Positions 10,247 to 19,834 are shown, numbered from the stretch's first letter. The stretch is DNA of 64,000 nt from Herbaspirillum hiltneri N3 (GCF_001267925.1 NZ_CP011409.1:1302001-1366000), one strand, 5' to 3'. The notes: generated from the sequence alone by a model not told the origin. Made by a program: numbers and translations.

Positions 10247-11100
10247 TAGCGCAGCGCGTAATCCACGGCGACGCCCGCAAACATCATCGCGCCCAGCCAG
10301 TTGTTGTGAACGAAGGCGGCAAAGCAACCGGTGCGGTCGCGGGTGCGGATCAGGGTGTAGTGATACACCGCGCAGCCCGCCGCGGCCAGCATGCCCAGCG
10401 TGAACCAGATGCGCAGGCCGAAGTGCCAGCCCACCGCCCAGAAAATCCCCAGCGCCGCCACGTAGCACAGCATGATCGCCAGCACGTCGAAACGGCCGAA
10501 GGTAATCGCCGAGGTCTTCATGCCGAGTTTGATGTCGTCGTCGCGATCGACCATGGCGTAGGCGGTGTCGTAGGCCACCGACCAGAACACGTTCCCCAGC
10601 AGCATCAGCCACGCCGCCGCCGGCACCTGGCCCTGTACCGCAGCAAAGCCCATCGGGATGCCGAAGCCGAAGGCGATGCCCAGATAAGCTTGCGGAATCG
10701 CGAAGAAGCGCTTGAAGTAAGGGTAGCTGGCCGCAACGATCAGCGCCGGCACCGACATCTGTTTGGTCAGCGTGTTGAGCGGCAGGATCAGCAGGAAGGA
10801 TGCCAGCGCCAACACCCCCGCCACCATCAGCGCTTCCCAGCCGTGAATCTTGCCCGCCGTCAGCGGACGGTCGACGGTACGCTTGACGTGCTTGTCGAAA
10901 TCGCGGTCGGCGTAGTCGTTGATCGCGCAGCCGGCCGACCGCATCAGCACCGTCCCCAGCGTGAAGATCAACACGATATGCCAGTCCGGCCGTCCGCCGG
11001 CGGCAAACCACAGCGCCATCAGCGTCGGCCATAGCAACAGCAGGATGCCGATCGGTTTGTGCAGGCGCACAAGTCGGAAATAGAGGTTCAGGCGATTCAT
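10246..11100 (-). CDS. ubiA: 4-hydroxybenzoate octaprenyltransferase
   Basis: 284 residues, inner-membrane UbiA prenyltransferase of ubiquinone synthesis, attaching the polyprenyl tail to 4-hydroxybenzoate. Both Asp-rich Mg-diphosphate motifs are present: [15 protein letters not shown] and [12 protein letters not shown]. Eight to nine hydrophobic helices are visible. The start [18 protein letters not shown] is typical of the family (LDKPIG-like). It is convergent with the upstream pilT-side cluster and divergent from ugpB across 283 bp. Confidence 0.96.
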   Translation of the reverse strand: MNRLNLYFRLVRLHKPIGILLLLWPTLMALWFAAGGRPDWHIVLIFTLGTVLMRSAGCAINDYADRDFDKHVKRTVDRPLTAGKIHGWEALMVAGVLALASFLLILPLNTLTKQMSVPALIVAASYPYFKRFFAIPQAYLGIAFGFGIPMGFAAVQGQVPAAAWLMLLGNVFWSVAYDTAYAMVDRDDDIKLGMKTSAITFGRFDVLAIMLCYVAALGIFWAVGWHFGLRIWFTLGMLAAAGCAVYHYTLIRTRDRTGCFAAFVHNNWLGAMMFAGVAVDYALR

Positions 11101-11383
11101 CTCAGGCGGACAAAAAAGAAAGCGCCATTATAAAGGTGCGCTCAGGAAAGTCGCTGCGGGGTATGAAACGGCAGATTTCCGGGGAATTCGACCGGTTTTT
11201 CACGGAAATTTTTTTCACGCGTTTTGGGTCTCCGTGAACGGATGTAACATGCCTCGTGAATTTTTGCTCAAAAAAGCGAAATTATTTGCCGTGGCGGGCA
11301 TTAGACGCTAATGTACGACCGGTGTAACGAGACAGTCACAATGACTTGATAACATCGGTCACCTTTTTGGGAGGATTTGCCTA

Positions 11384-12691
11384 ATGAAATACCCTGTGAA
11401 AACCTTTGCCGCAGCGGCTTTGCTGGCGACAATGACAAGTTCCGCCTTCGCGGTCACCGACATCGCCTGGTGGCATTCCATGACCGGCGCCCTGGGCGAA
11501 CGCGTCAACGCCATGGCTGACGAATTCAACAAGAGCCAGTCCGATTACAAAGTGACCCCGGTCTACAAAGGTACTTACGACGAATCGATGGCTGCTGCGA
11601 TTGCCGCTTACCGTGCAGGCAACGCGCCCAACATTTTGCAGATTTTTGAAGTCGGCACTGCCACCATGGTGTACTCCAAGGGCGCCATCAAGCCGGTTTA
11701 TGAAGTGATGCAGCAAGCCGGTGAAAAGTTCGACCAGAACGCTTACGTGCCGGCCGTCTCCGGCTACTACTCGACGGCAAAGGGCATGATGTCCTTCCCG
11801 TTCAACAGCTCGACCACGATCATGTTCTATAACAAGGACCTGTTCGCCAAGGCCGGCCTGGATCCGAACAAGCCGCCTGCAACCTGGCAGGAATTCGTCG
11901 GCATGGCTGCCAAGATGAAGGCCAGCGGCATCACCTGTCCTTACACCACCACATGGCAATCGTGGGTGCACCTGGAATCCTTCTCGGCCTGGCACAACAC
12001 CGAGACCGCATCCAAGAGCAACGGCTTCGGCGGTCTCGATGCGCGTCTGAAGATCAATGGCCCGCTGCAAGTGCGCCATATCGAAAACATGTCCAACTGG
12101 GCCAAGCAAGGCTACTTCATCTACGCCGGCCGCAAGGATGAAGCCAATGCCAAGTTCAATGCAGGCGAGTGCGCCATCATCACCGGTTCGTCGTCCGCGT
12201 ACGCCGATATCCGCAAGAACGCCAAGTTCAAGTTCGGCGTAGCACCGTTGCCGTACTACAGCGACGTGCCGGGCGCGCCGCAAAACACCGTGATCGGCGG
12301 CGCTTCGCTGTGGGTCATGGGCGGCAAGAAGGCTGACGAATACAAGGGCGTGGCGAAGTTCTTCACCTATCTGTCGAAGCCTGAAGTGCAAGCCAAGTGG
12401 CACCAGGAAACCGGCTACCTGCCAGTGACCAAGGCTGCTTACGAAATCACCCAGAAGTCCGGTTTCTACGAGCGCAATCCAGGCACCGACGTCGCCGTCA
12501 AGCAGATGATCGTCAAGACCACCGACAAGTCGCGCGGCATCCGCCTGGGCAACTACGCACAGATCCGCACCGTGATCGACGAAGAGCTGGAAAACGTCTG
12601 GACCGGCAAGAAGGCGCCGAAAGAAGCGCTCGACAGCGCCGTCAAGCGTGGCGACGAACTGCTGGCCCGATTCGAAAAAGCGAACAAATAA
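11384..12691 (+). CDS. ugpB: sn-glycerol-3-phosphate ABC transporter, periplasmic binding protein
   Basis: 435 residues with a signal peptide (MKYPVKTFAAAALLATMTSSAFA). Family 1 solute-binding protein; DIAWWHSMTGALGERVNAMADEFNKSQ and YVPAVSGYYST, LPYYSDVPGAPQNTVIGGASLWVMGGKK are hallmark UgpB sequences. It captures glycerol-3-phosphate or its diesters and delivers them to UgpAE. A GGGAGG site precedes the start. First gene of ugpBAEC. Upstream (11322-11362) short GTCAC-like units recur about every 11-12 bp and could be a weak Pho box; an 8-bp inverted repeat TTCACGGA/TCCGTGAA (11199-11206, 11231-11238) is also present. Confidence 0.95.
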   Translation: MKYPVKTFAAAALLATMTSSAFAVTDIAWWHSMTGALGERVNAMADEFNKSQSDYKVTPVYKGTYDESMAAAIAAYRAGNAPNILQIFEVGTATMVYSKGAIKPVYEVMQQAGEKFDQNAYVPAVSGYYSTAKGMMSFPFNSSTTIMFYNKDLFAKAGLDPNKPPATWQEFVGMAAKMKASGITCPYTTTWQSWVHLESFSAWHNTETASKSNGFGGLDARLKINGPLQVRHIENMSNWAKQGYFIYAGRKDEANAKFNAGECAIITGSSSAYADIRKNAKFKFGVAPLPYYSDVPGAPQNTVIGGASLWVMGGKKADEYKGVAKFFTYLSKPEVQAKWHQETGYLPVTKAAYEITQKSGFYERNPGTDVAVKQMIVKTTDKSRGIRLGNYAQIRTVIDEELENVWTGKKAPKEALDSAVKRGDELLARFEKANK

Positions 12692-12704
12692 GAAGTCTGC
12701 TGAA

Positions 12705-12785
12705 CGCAGCGTAGCGATGAAAAATCGCTGCGCTGCGGTTTCAGGAAAGACCTTCGTAAGACACTCAGCCCCGGTTCGCCGGGGC
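12705..12785 (+). promoter_or_regulatory. Two stem-loops between ugpB and ugpA
   Basis: First hairpin: 14-bp stem 12705-12718/12724-12737 with a GAAAA loop and one G-T pair. Second: GCCCCGG-TTCG-CCGGGGC, 12768-12785, with a stable UUCG tetraloop. Such intercistronic hairpins after a binding-protein gene commonly protect its 3' end and lower expression of the permease genes. No long U-tract directly follows the first; ATTTTT at 12791 follows the second. Confidence 0.6.
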
Positions 12786-12881
12786 GATGTATTTTTCAGC
12801 TGCTCGGGAAACTCACCGGTGCGGGATGTAATCGTTATCAGACATCCTCTTCAAACACCGCTTTTAGGGACATAAGCTATC

Positions 12882-13766
12882 GTGGAAAAACGCGCTCGCT
12901 TCACTTCATCATGGCTGCCGTATGCGCTGGTTGCGCCGCAGATCCTGATCACGATATTGTTTTTCTTCTGGCCCGCCGTGCAGGCCCTGTATCAGTCGGT
13001 ACTGCTGCAGGACGCCTTCGGCGGCTATTCGGAATTCGTCTGGTTCGACAACTTCGCGGCCTTGTTCGGCGACCCGAGTTATCTGGCGGCGTTCGGCACC
13101 ACCGCCATCTTCTCGGTGCTGGTGGCGGTCGGCGGCATGGTGCTCTCGCTGATCCTGGCGGTATTCGCCGATCGCGTCGTCAAGGGCGCGGCGATCTACA
13201 AGACCTTCCTGATCTGGCCATACGCCGTGTCGCCGGTGGTGGTCGGCGTGCTGTGGATGTTCCTGCTGAGTCCTTCGCTGGGTCTGCTCTCGCACGTGCT
13301 GGCCTGGCTGGGCATCAACTGGAACTACATGGTCAACGGCAACCAGGCCATGACCCTGATTGTCATTGCTGCGATCTGGAAACAGATCAGCTACAACTTC
13401 CTGTTCTTCCTGGCCGGACTGCAATCGATTCCGAAATCGCTGGTCGAAGCCGCCGCCATCGACGGCGCCGGTCCGGTCAAGCGCTTCTTCACCATTATCT
13501 TCCCGATGATCTCGCCGACGACCTTCTTCCTGATGGTGGTCAATATCGTGTACGCGTTCTTCGACACGTTTGCGATCGTGGAGGCGACCACCCACGGCGG
13601 TCCCGGCAAGGACACCGAGATCCTGGTCTACAAGGTCTTCAGCGACGGCTTCAAGGGCGGCGATCTCGGCAGCGCCGCGGCGCAGTCGGTGGTGCTGATG
13701 GTGATCGTGATCCTGCTGACCGTGGTGCAATTCAAGTATGTGGAAAAGAAGGTGCAATATGCTTAA
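12882..13766 (+). CDS. ugpA: Glycerol-3-phosphate ABC transporter permease
   Basis: 294 residues, six transmembrane segments, MalF-type permease. The cytoplasmic EAA loop that contacts the ATPase is seen as EAAAIDGAGPVKRFFTIIFPMI. It begins with GTG at 12882 behind a TAGGGA site. It forms the membrane channel with UgpE. It is separated from ugpB by 190 bp holding two hairpins, and from ugpE by 39 bp. Confidence 0.94.
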   Translation: MEKRARFTSSWLPYALVAPQILITILFFFWPAVQALYQSVLLQDAFGGYSEFVWFDNFAALFGDPSYLAAFGTTAIFSVLVAVGGMVLSLILAVFADRVVKGAAIYKTFLIWPYAVSPVVVGVLWMFLLSPSLGLLSHVLAWLGINWNYMVNGNQAMTLIVIAAIWKQISYNFLFFLAGLQSIPKSLVEAAAIDGAGPVKRFFTIIFPMISPTTFFLMVVNIVYAFFDTFAIVEATTHGGPGKDTEILVYKVFSDGFKGGDLGSAAAQSVVLMVIVILLTVVQFKYVEKKVQYA

Positions 13767-13805
13767 CCCGCACAAATCTTCATTGATGCAGAAGGGAGCG
13801 CCGGC

Positions 13806-14657
13806 ATGATTGAACGTCGCCCCATTCTCGATGCAGTGAGCCATCTGGTGCTGATCATCGGCGCGCTCATCGTGATCTTCCCGTTGTACGTCGCCTTCAT
13901 CGCCAGCACCCAGACGGCCGAGCAATCGGCCATGTCGCCGCTGTCGCTGATGCCCGGAACGGAGATGGTCGCCAACTATACGACCGTCCTGACCCAGGGC
14001 GCTTCCGGCAACGTCTCGTCGCCGCCGGTGTCGCGCATGCTGTGGATCAGCCTGGTGACGGCGCTGGTGATCGCCATCGGCAAGATCTCGATCTCCATGC
14101 TGTCGGCGTTCGCGATGGTGTACTTCCGGTTCCGTGGACGCAATCTGTTCTTCTGGATGATCTTCGTCACGCTGATGTTGCCGGTGGAAGTGCGCATCAC
14201 GCCGACCTATCAGGTGGTGTCCGACTTCGGCATGCTCAACACCTATGCCGGCCTGACGGTGCCGCTGATTGCGTCAGCCACGGCGACTTTCCTGTTCCGG
14301 CAATTCTTCCTGACGGTGCCCGACGAGCTTGCTGAGGCGGCGCGCATCGACGGTGCCGGGCCGTTGCGCTTCCTCAAGGATGTGCTGTGGCCGCTGTCGC
14401 GCACCAACGTGATTGCGCTGTTCGTGATCATGTTCATCTACGGCTGGAATCAGTATTTGTGGCCGCTGATGATCGCCACCGAGCAAACCATGTACCCGAT
14501 CGGCATCGGCATCAAGACGCTGATTTCGGGCGGCGACTCGGCGGTGGAATGGAATATGGTGATGGCAACGATGATCCTGGCGATGTTGCCGCCGGGACTG
14601 GTGGTCGTGGTCATGCAAAAATGGTTTGTTAAAGGTCTGGTCGATTCCGAGAAATAA
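13806..14657 (+). CDS. ugpE: Glycerol-3-phosphate ABC transporter permease
   Basis: 283 residues, MalG-type permease with six membrane segments and EAA loop [40 protein letters not shown] is the typical UgpE start. GGGAG lies 8 bp upstream of the ATG. It pairs with UgpA; the stop codon is 1 bp before the ugpC start, indicating translational coupling. Confidence 0.94.
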   Translation: MIERRPILDAVSHLVLIIGALIVIFPLYVAFIASTQTAEQSAMSPLSLMPGTEMVANYTTVLTQGASGNVSSPPVSRMLWISLVTALVIAIGKISISMLSAFAMVYFRFRGRNLFFWMIFVTLMLPVEVRITPTYQVVSDFGMLNTYAGLTVPLIASATATFLFRQFFLTVPDELAEAARIDGAGPLRFLKDVLWPLSRTNVIALFVIMFIYGWNQYLWPLMIATEQTMYPIGIGIKTLISGGDSAVEWNMVMATMILAMLPPGLVVVVMQKWFVKGLVDSEK

Positions 14658-14658
14658 C

Positions 14659-15729
14659 ATGGCAAAAATTCATCTCAAGCAAGTCAAGAAGACCTACGGC
14701 AAAGCGCCGAAAGCAGTCGACGTCATCCACGGCATCGACATCGACATCGCCGACGGCGAGTTCATTGTCATGGTCGGTCCATCCGGCTGCGGCAAGTCGA
14801 CGCTGCTGCGCATGGTCGCGGGGCTGGAAGAAATCAGCTCCGGCGACATCATGATCGGCGACCGCGTGGTCAACAACCTGGAGCCGAAAGAGCGCGACAT
14901 CGCGATGGTGTTCCAGAACTACGCGCTGTATCCGCACATGAGCGTGTACGAAAACATGGCCTACGGTCTCAAGATCCAGGGCCTGCCGAAGGCCGAGATC
15001 GACACCCGAGTGCAGCGTGCGGCAGAGATCCTGGAACTGGGCGCGCTGCTGGACCGTACGCCGCGTCAATTGTCCGGCGGCCAGCGCCAGCGTGTGGCGA
15101 TGGGTCGCGCGATCGTGCGCAAGCCGGCGGTGTTCCTGTTCGACGAACCGCTGTCGAACCTCGACGCCAAGCTGCGCGTGCAGATGCGTCTGGAAATCCA
15201 GAAGCTGCACGCCTCGCTGCGCACCACCAGCCTGTATGTGACGCATGACCAGGTCGAAGCCATGACGCTGGGCCAGCGCATGATCGTGATGAACAAGGGA
15301 CGCGCCGAACAGATCGGTACGCCTGCGGAAGTCTACGGCAAGCCGGCCACCACCTTCGTCGCCAGCTTCATCGGTTCGCCGCCGATGAACCTGCTCAACG
15401 GCAAGCTCAGCGATGACGGCGCCCGTTTCACCTTCGACGACGGCGCTGTCTTCGACCTGTCTACACCGGCCCGTGTCGGCGGAGGCGGGCGCATTCTCGG
15501 CATTCGTCCGGAACATTTGCAACTGGGACGTCCCGGCCTGAACATGGAAGTTGAGCTGGTGGAGGCGCTGGGCGCCGAATTGCTGGTGCACACGCGCTGC
15601 GGCGGCCAGTCCATGGTGATCCGCTGCACGGCCGGCACCGATGTGTCGATGGGGCAGCAGGTCACGGCCGGTGTCGATGCCAATCTGTTGCACTGGTTCG
15701 ATCCGCAGACTACGCAACGCATCGACTAA
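14659..15729 (+). CDS. ugpC: Glycerol-3-phosphate ABC transporter ATP-binding protein
   Basis: 356 residues, the expected length. Energises the UgpAE channel. Walker [11 protein letters not shown]-loop [12 protein letters not shown], signature [15 protein letters not shown], Walker [13 protein letters not shown] and the switch His (THDQ) are intact. The C-terminal ~110 residues form the TOBE/regulatory domain (GIRPEHLQL). The ATG at 14659 is used because an upstream in-frame reading lies inside ugpE. No ugpQ phosphodiesterase gene follows; the operon ends at a strong terminator. Confidence 0.96.
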   Translation: MAKIHLKQVKKTYGKAPKAVDVIHGIDIDIADGEFIVMVGPSGCGKSTLLRMVAGLEEISSGDIMIGDRVVNNLEPKERDIAMVFQNYALYPHMSVYENMAYGLKIQGLPKAEIDTRVQRAAEILELGALLDRTPRQLSGGQRQRVAMGRAIVRKPAVFLFDEPLSNLDAKLRVQMRLEIQKLHASLRTTSLYVTHDQVEAMTLGQRMIVMNKGRAEQIGTPAEVYGKPATTFVASFIGSPPMNLLNGKLSDDGARFTFDDGAVFDLSTPARVGGGGRILGIRPEHLQLGRPGLNMEVELVEALGAELLVHTRCGGQSMVIRCTAGTDVSMGQQVTAGVDANLLHWFDPQTTQRID

Positions 15730-15758
15730 GCATTGCCATCGCCTGATCATCGGGTTGT

Positions 15759-15790
15759 AAAAAAGCCGGCTGCAGAGCCGGCTTTTTATT
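15759..15790. terminator. Bidirectional terminator after ugpC
   Basis: AAAAAA-GCCGGC-TGCAGA-GCCGGC-TTTTTATT. A-tract and T-tract on both flanks let it serve ugpC (+) and the convergent RidA gene (-). Confidence 0.9.
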
Positions 15791-15797
15791 GCAGATT

Positions 15798-16262
15798 TCA
15801 GATCTCCAGCGCCACCACGATATCGAGTTCGACCGCCGCATTGCGCGGCAGCTGGGCGACGCCGACGCTGGTGCGCGCGTGGCGTCCCTGTTCCGGTCCG
15901 AACAATTCATAGATCAGCGCCGAAGCGCCGTCGGCCACCGCGCTTTGCTGGCTGAAGTCCTCTGTGCTGTTGACGTAGACGTTCAGGCGCAGGATCTTGT
16001 CGATGCGCTGCAGGTCGCCAACGGTGTCGCGCAAGGCGGCCAGCGCGCGGATCAGTGCGGCGCGCGCACCCATTTTCGCGTCGTCGATCGAGACTTCGCG
16101 GCCCAGCTTGCCGGACACCAGCACGCGGTCGCCGTCGCGCGGCAACTGGCCGGCGATCCAGGCCAGGCCCTGATGCACGACGCCGGGCGCATATTGTGCG
16201 CCGGGTGCGGCGGAAGCGGGCAGCACGATGGACAATTCAGTCAGGCGTTGGTCGAGATTCAT
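15798..16262 (-). CDS. RidA/YjgF family protein
   Basis: 154 residues. RidA-family members hydrolyse reactive enamine/imine intermediates. Visible family features are WIAGQLP, the NVYVN strand and the C-terminal ARTSVGVAQLPRNAAVELDIVVAL containing the Arg that binds the carboxylate of the substrate. It belongs to the longer RidA subgroup (~150 residues, as in the Rid2-7 groups) rather than the ~128-residue archetype. It is divergent from a GcvA-like LysR gene, which may control it. Confidence 0.88.
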   Translation of the reverse strand: MNLDQRLTELSIVLPASAAPGAQYAPGVVHQGLAWIAGQLPRDGDRVLVSGKLGREVSIDDAKMGARAALIRALAALRDTVGDLQRIDKILRLNVYVNSTEDFSQQSAVADGASALIYELFGPEQGRHARTSVGVAQLPRNAAVELDIVVALEI

Positions 16263-16403
16263 GGAGCATCCTTATGGAGGTTGGGCAGAGTTGCCGGGGA
16301 TGAGGTCTATAATAAATTCCTGCCGGCCTGCGCGGCAAAGCATCTTTTTTCAGGCTGGCCCCAGTATTTCTCAACCTGCTTTCAATCCTGCTTTCAACCG
16401 TCC

Positions 16404-17303
16404 ATGACCGCTCGAACACTTCCGTCGCTCAACGCCTTGCGCGCTTTCGAAGCAGCCGCCCGGCACCAGAGTTTCACGCTGGCGGCGCAGGAGCTGCACG
16501 TGACCCAAGGCGCGGTCAGTCATCAGGTCAAGGCGCTGGAGGAGGAACTCGGTGCGGTGCTGTTCGAGAGGTTGTCCAATCAGTTGCGGCTGACCGTAGC
16601 GGGGCAGCGCTACCTGGTCGTCGTCGGCGACGCGTTTGACCGCATTGAAAGCGGCACCCGCCAATTGCGGGAGCGACCGCAGCGCGAGCGCCTGACAATT
16701 TCGACCTCTCCCAATTTCAATGCCAAATGGCTCGCGCCGCGTCTGGGTGGATTCTCCGTGCGCCATACGGACCTTGATCTGCACGTCGAGCAAAGCGAGC
16801 GCCAGGTCAATTTCCTGCGAGAAAACATCGATCTGGCGATCAGGTACGGCGACGGATCCTGGCCGGGTTTGTCGTGCACGCGGCTGGGCGACGAGTTCCT
16901 GTTGCCGGTGTGTGCGCCGGCGCTGGATGTCGACAGCATCGTTGCGCTGAGCACCGCGCCGCTGCTGCATAGCCACGACCGGCAATCCTGGCGCGACTGG
17001 TTTGCCGCGCACGGACTCTCGCTGGACGAACGTCCCGGGATTATCTTCAATCAGGAAAGCGCCGCCGTCGACGCCGCGCTGGCCGGGCAAGGCGTGGCGC
17101 TGGCGCGTTCGTCGCTGGTGGTGCGCGAGCTGCAGCAAGGACGTCTGGTGGCGCCTGTGGCGCTAAGCCTGCCGCTCACGCAGGCCTATTGGCTGGTCTA
17201 TCCGCTGGAAGGGGACGCCGGCGGCAAGATTGCTGCCTTCTCCGACTGGCTGCGGCAGGAATACGAAGCGGACCGGCAATTCTGGCGCGGCGTCATCGGC
17301 TGA
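16404..17303 (+). CDS. LysR-family regulator (GcvA-like)
   Basis: 299 residues. The N-terminus LPSLNALRAFEAAARHQSF and the HTH ELHVTQGAVSHQVKALEEELG are diagnostic of the GcvA/AmpR subgroup. ATG 16404 is chosen because that motif begins 5 residues in; the open frame upstream runs antisense through RidA. The effector domain follows to the C-terminus (KIAAFSDWLRQEYEADRQFWR). It is divergent from the RidA gene with ~140 bp between starts, so RidA is the most likely target. Confidence 0.9.
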   Translation: MTARTLPSLNALRAFEAAARHQSFTLAAQELHVTQGAVSHQVKALEEELGAVLFERLSNQLRLTVAGQRYLVVVGDAFDRIESGTRQLRERPQRERLTISTSPNFNAKWLAPRLGGFSVRHTDLDLHVEQSERQVNFLRENIDLAIRYGDGSWPGLSCTRLGDEFLLPVCAPALDVDSIVALSTAPLLHSHDRQSWRDWFAAHGLSLDERPGIIFNQESAAVDAALAGQGVALARSSLVVRELQQGRLVAPVALSLPLTQAYWLVYPLEGDAGGKIAAFSDWLRQEYEADRQFWRGVIG

Positions 17304-17593
17304 ACCGGCGAGGATCGGCGTCCGCTTGCGGAAATCATTGCGGTGCCGTCAACACAGCGTACTTATACTGTCGTCTTGCTTCCTGGAAAATATGCTTCGA
17401 CATGCGCCGCAAAGCCTTGCTGCGCAAAGAATCCAGCAGCTGCGAGCCACGATGTTTCCACAGACCCATAGGGTATTCCCTTATATCGCGGTGTGTGGGG
17501 CTTGTCTAAAATCGTTTCAACATATCGGAAAAAAAGTGATCACGAGATCACGGTCGGTATGCTCGGCCCCCCACGCCAGAAACGGAAAAAACG

Positions 17594-18193
17594 ATGAGCC
17601 AAAATATCGAACAGTTTGCCTCCCACGTGTATCACGACCGCACTTTCAATTGCGATACGGCAAAAATTCTTCCCGGCGAGTATTACCACACGCATCACGA
17701 CATGATGATCGTCACCGTACTGGGGTCGTGTGTCTCGGCGTGCATCCGCGACCGTGTCAGCGGCATCGGCGGGATGAACCATTTCATGCTGCCCGATGGC
17801 GGCGGCGACGACAGTCCGGTTTCGTCGTCGGCGCGCTATGGCACCTACGCCATGGAAATCCTCATCAATGAGATCCTGAAGTCCGGCGCCAAGCGCGAGA
17901 ATCTGGAGTCGAAGGTATTCGGCGGCGGCGCTGTGCTGCGCGGCTTCAACGCCATCAATGTGGGTGAGCGCAACGCCGCTTTCGTCCGCAATTACCTGCG
18001 CACCGAAGGCATCCGCGTGGTGGCGGAGGACCTCAACGACATCTGGCCGCGCAAGGTGCATTACTTCCCGCGTTCGGGCAAGGTGCTGGTCAAGAAGCTG
18101 AAGTCGACCGACGCCGCAACGGAAATGAAGGAACGCGATTACGCCGGCAAGCTGGCCAAGAAGCCCGTTGGCGGCGAAATCGACTTGTTTTGA
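17594..18193 (+). CDS. cheD: Chemoreceptor glutamine deamidase CheD
   Basis: 199 residues. Deamidates Gln residues of methyl-accepting chemotaxis proteins and in some bacteria binds CheC. The Thr-Cys-His active site is present: T41 and C46 in TVLGSCVSAC and H63 in GGMNHFMLP. The C-terminal extension (~20 residues, rich in Lys) is common in Betaproteobacteria. No other chemotaxis gene is within this window, which is unusual because cheD normally lies in a che cluster. The 290-bp upstream region holds a GTGATCACGAGATCACG inverted repeat near 17536 and no recognisable gene. Confidence 0.95.
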   Translation: MSQNIEQFASHVYHDRTFNCDTAKILPGEYYHTHHDMMIVTVLGSCVSACIRDRVSGIGGMNHFMLPDGGGDDSPVSSSARYGTYAMEILINEILKSGAKRENLESKVFGGGAVLRGFNAINVGERNAAFVRNYLRTEGIRVVAEDLNDIWPRKVHYFPRSGKVLVKKLKSTDAATEMKERDYAGKLAKKPVGGEIDLF

Positions 18194-18348
18194 AACCTGC
18201 CCGCGATCTTACTGCGAGGCCATGATCCGGCACCGGTCAGTGCTCGAAATCCTCATGTACTCAAGTACATTCCAAGGATTACACAACTGAGCTCCGCGCT
18301 GCCCGGCACCGGCTGATGGCCTCTCGCTACAGATCGTGAGCAGGTTTT
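18193..18348. repeat. Long imperfect inverted repeat (~156 bp)
   Basis: The left arm (from 18193, AAACCTGCCCGCGATC, on to CCGGCACCGG near 18236) is complementary with mismatches to the right arm ending CAGATCGTGAGCAGGTTTTT at 18349. The centre holds ATGTACT-ca-AGTACAT (18255-18270) within AATCCT/AAGGATT. The whole can fold into one long hairpin. It lies between the convergent cheD and the SnoaL-like gene, could stop transcription in both directions, and looks like a member of a dispersed intergenic repeat family. Confidence 0.75.
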
Positions 18349-18351
18349 TGG

Positions 18352-18735
18352 TCAGTATTTTTCTTCTACGCGCGGCAGGCGTTGCGCCGGGTCGTAGAAG
18401 AATGTTTCTTCGGCGATGCGTTCGCCTTCCCAGCGCTGGTATGCCAGCTCTTCCATATTCGTGACGGTGCCGTCCAGCCATTCAAAACGGAAAATCCAGC
18501 GTACCACCACCTTGTCGCCCTCGACGAACACCGGGCGCACGCATTTCGATTTCAGCGACTTCACGCGCGCCATGACCTTGCGTTCATTGGCGATGTGAGC
18601 GTCGCGGCCGAAGCGCGGCGGTTCGGTGTTTTCCTGCATGGTCGAATCCTCGGTATAAAACTCTTCCACCGCTTCAATGTGCGCGTTGGCTTCCACGCGG
18701 GCGATGAATTTTTCCAGGGTTTCCTTGGTGGGCAT
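18352..18735 (-). CDS. NTF2/SnoaL-like domain protein
   Basis: 127 residues. The pattern MPTKETLEKFIARVEANAHIEAVEEFYTEDSTMQEN, with later WIFRFEWLDGTV, is that of the NTF2-like/SnoaL cone fold, which includes small isomerases, dehydratases and non-catalytic binding proteins. No catalytic assignment is possible from the sequence. It is followed by the inverted repeat and preceded by the TRAP binding-protein gene on the same strand with ~40 bp spacing, so may be co-transcribed with it. Confidence 0.75.
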   Translation of the reverse strand: MPTKETLEKFIARVEANAHIEAVEEFYTEDSTMQENTEPPRFGRDAHIANERKVMARVKSLKSKCVRPVFVEGDKVVVRWIFRFEWLDGTVTNMEELAYQRWEGERIAEETFFYDPAQRLPRVEEKY

Positions 18736-18776
18736 GGATGTCTCCTCAATGTGTTCGGTGAGTACGGGCCTGACGC

Positions 18777-19787
18777 TTATTTTGCCTGCACCGGCGGCAC
18801 GCAGCGCGCACGGATTTCATTATTTTTATCTTGCTGCCACCAGCTGTCGGCCTGTTCCTGGCCGGCCTGGCGCAACGCCGTGCGGAGCGGGGCTGCCGGT
18901 TGCAGGTTCAGGCGCATGCCGTGTTCGGTCATGCGCGCGTAGTTGTCCTGGATGCGACTTTTGACTGTGGCCCAGTTGGCGCTATTGGTCTGCTGTGCAG
19001 CTTGCGTCAGCGTGCTTTGCTGCGCCGGCGTCAGCTTGTTCCAGGCGTCGTTGTTGATGACGGTGTAGCTCAGCGGGATGGCGTAGCTGATCGCGGTGAA
19101 GTTGGGCAAGTAATCCCACAGGCGATTGCCGGCGCCGCCATCGCCCGACGACAGCACGGCGTTGAGTTCACCCGAGGTCAGCCTGGCGCCGACGGCCGAG
19201 AACGGCAGGTTGACGCTTTGCGCGCCGACCCGCTGGAAGACGCCGCGGCTGTTGTCGTCATAGGTGCGGATGCTGAGCGCCTTGACGTCGGCGACTTCGG
19301 CCACCGGCCGGGCCGACCAGATGCCGGATGGCGGCCACGGCGTGGCGTACAGCAGGCGCATGTTGAGCGCCGCCAGATGGCGTTCAAGCTCGGGACGGGT
19401 ACAGGTGAACAGGCTTTGGGCCTGCTCGAAGTCGTCGACCACGAACGGCAGCGAAGACAGCAGGAAGAATGAATCGGCGCCGCCCAGGATGCCGGCGAAC
19501 AGCGTGCCGATCTCGGCCTTGCCCTCGCGCACGGCATTGACCTGGTCCTTGCCCTTGTAGGGATTGGCGGTTTCCTGCAAGGTCGCTACGGCAATGTCGC
19601 CACCTGACAGCTTGTTCACCGCGGCGGCGAATTGCAGGTCGGCGCTGGCGGTGACCGACGTGGCCGGATATTCATTGATCAGCCGCAGCGAGACGGTATC
19701 GGCGAAGGCCGGCGCAGCCTGCAGCAACGCCATGGCGACGGTCGTCAATACGGTACGGCGGAGTGTCGCAAAGCGCGCGGTGGTCAT
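18777..19787 (-). CDS. TRAP transporter substrate-binding protein (DctP family)
   Basis: 336 residues from ATG 19787, which follows an AGGAAA site and begins a clear signal peptide (MTTARFATLRRTVLTTVAMA, cleavage near AFA-D). The mature part has DctP features: SLRLINEYPATSVTASADLQFAAAVNKLSGG, the DQVNAVREGKAEIG loop and YTVINNDAWNKLTPAQQ. The conserved Arg that binds carboxylates would lie near KALSIRTYDDN. No membrane subunits are adjacent, so it must work with permeases encoded elsewhere. The longer in-frame start at 19898 overlaps the upstream GST and is rejected. Confidence 0.9.
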   Translation of the reverse strand: MTTARFATLRRTVLTTVAMALLQAAPAFADTVSLRLINEYPATSVTASADLQFAAAVNKLSGGDIAVATLQETANPYKGKDQVNAVREGKAEIGTLFAGILGGADSFFLLSSLPFVVDDFEQAQSLFTCTRPELERHLAALNMRLLYATPWPPSGIWSARPVAEVADVKALSIRTYDDNSRGVFQRVGAQSVNLPFSAVGARLTSGELNAVLSSGDGGAGNRLWDYLPNFTAISYAIPLSYTVINNDAWNKLTPAQQSTLTQAAQQTNSANWATVKSRIQDNYARMTEHGMRLNLQPAAPLRTALRQAGQEQADSWWQQDKNNEIRARCVPPVQAK

Positions 19788-19834
19788 GAGGTTTCCTGTG
19801 AGGTCGTTGAGGGAAGTCGGCGGCTGATCGGGGT

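Noticed and set aside
17500..17593. Possible sigma28 (FliA) promoter before cheD
   Set aside because: A TAAA is present near 17511 but the -10 GCCGATAA is only partly matched at a wrong spacing.
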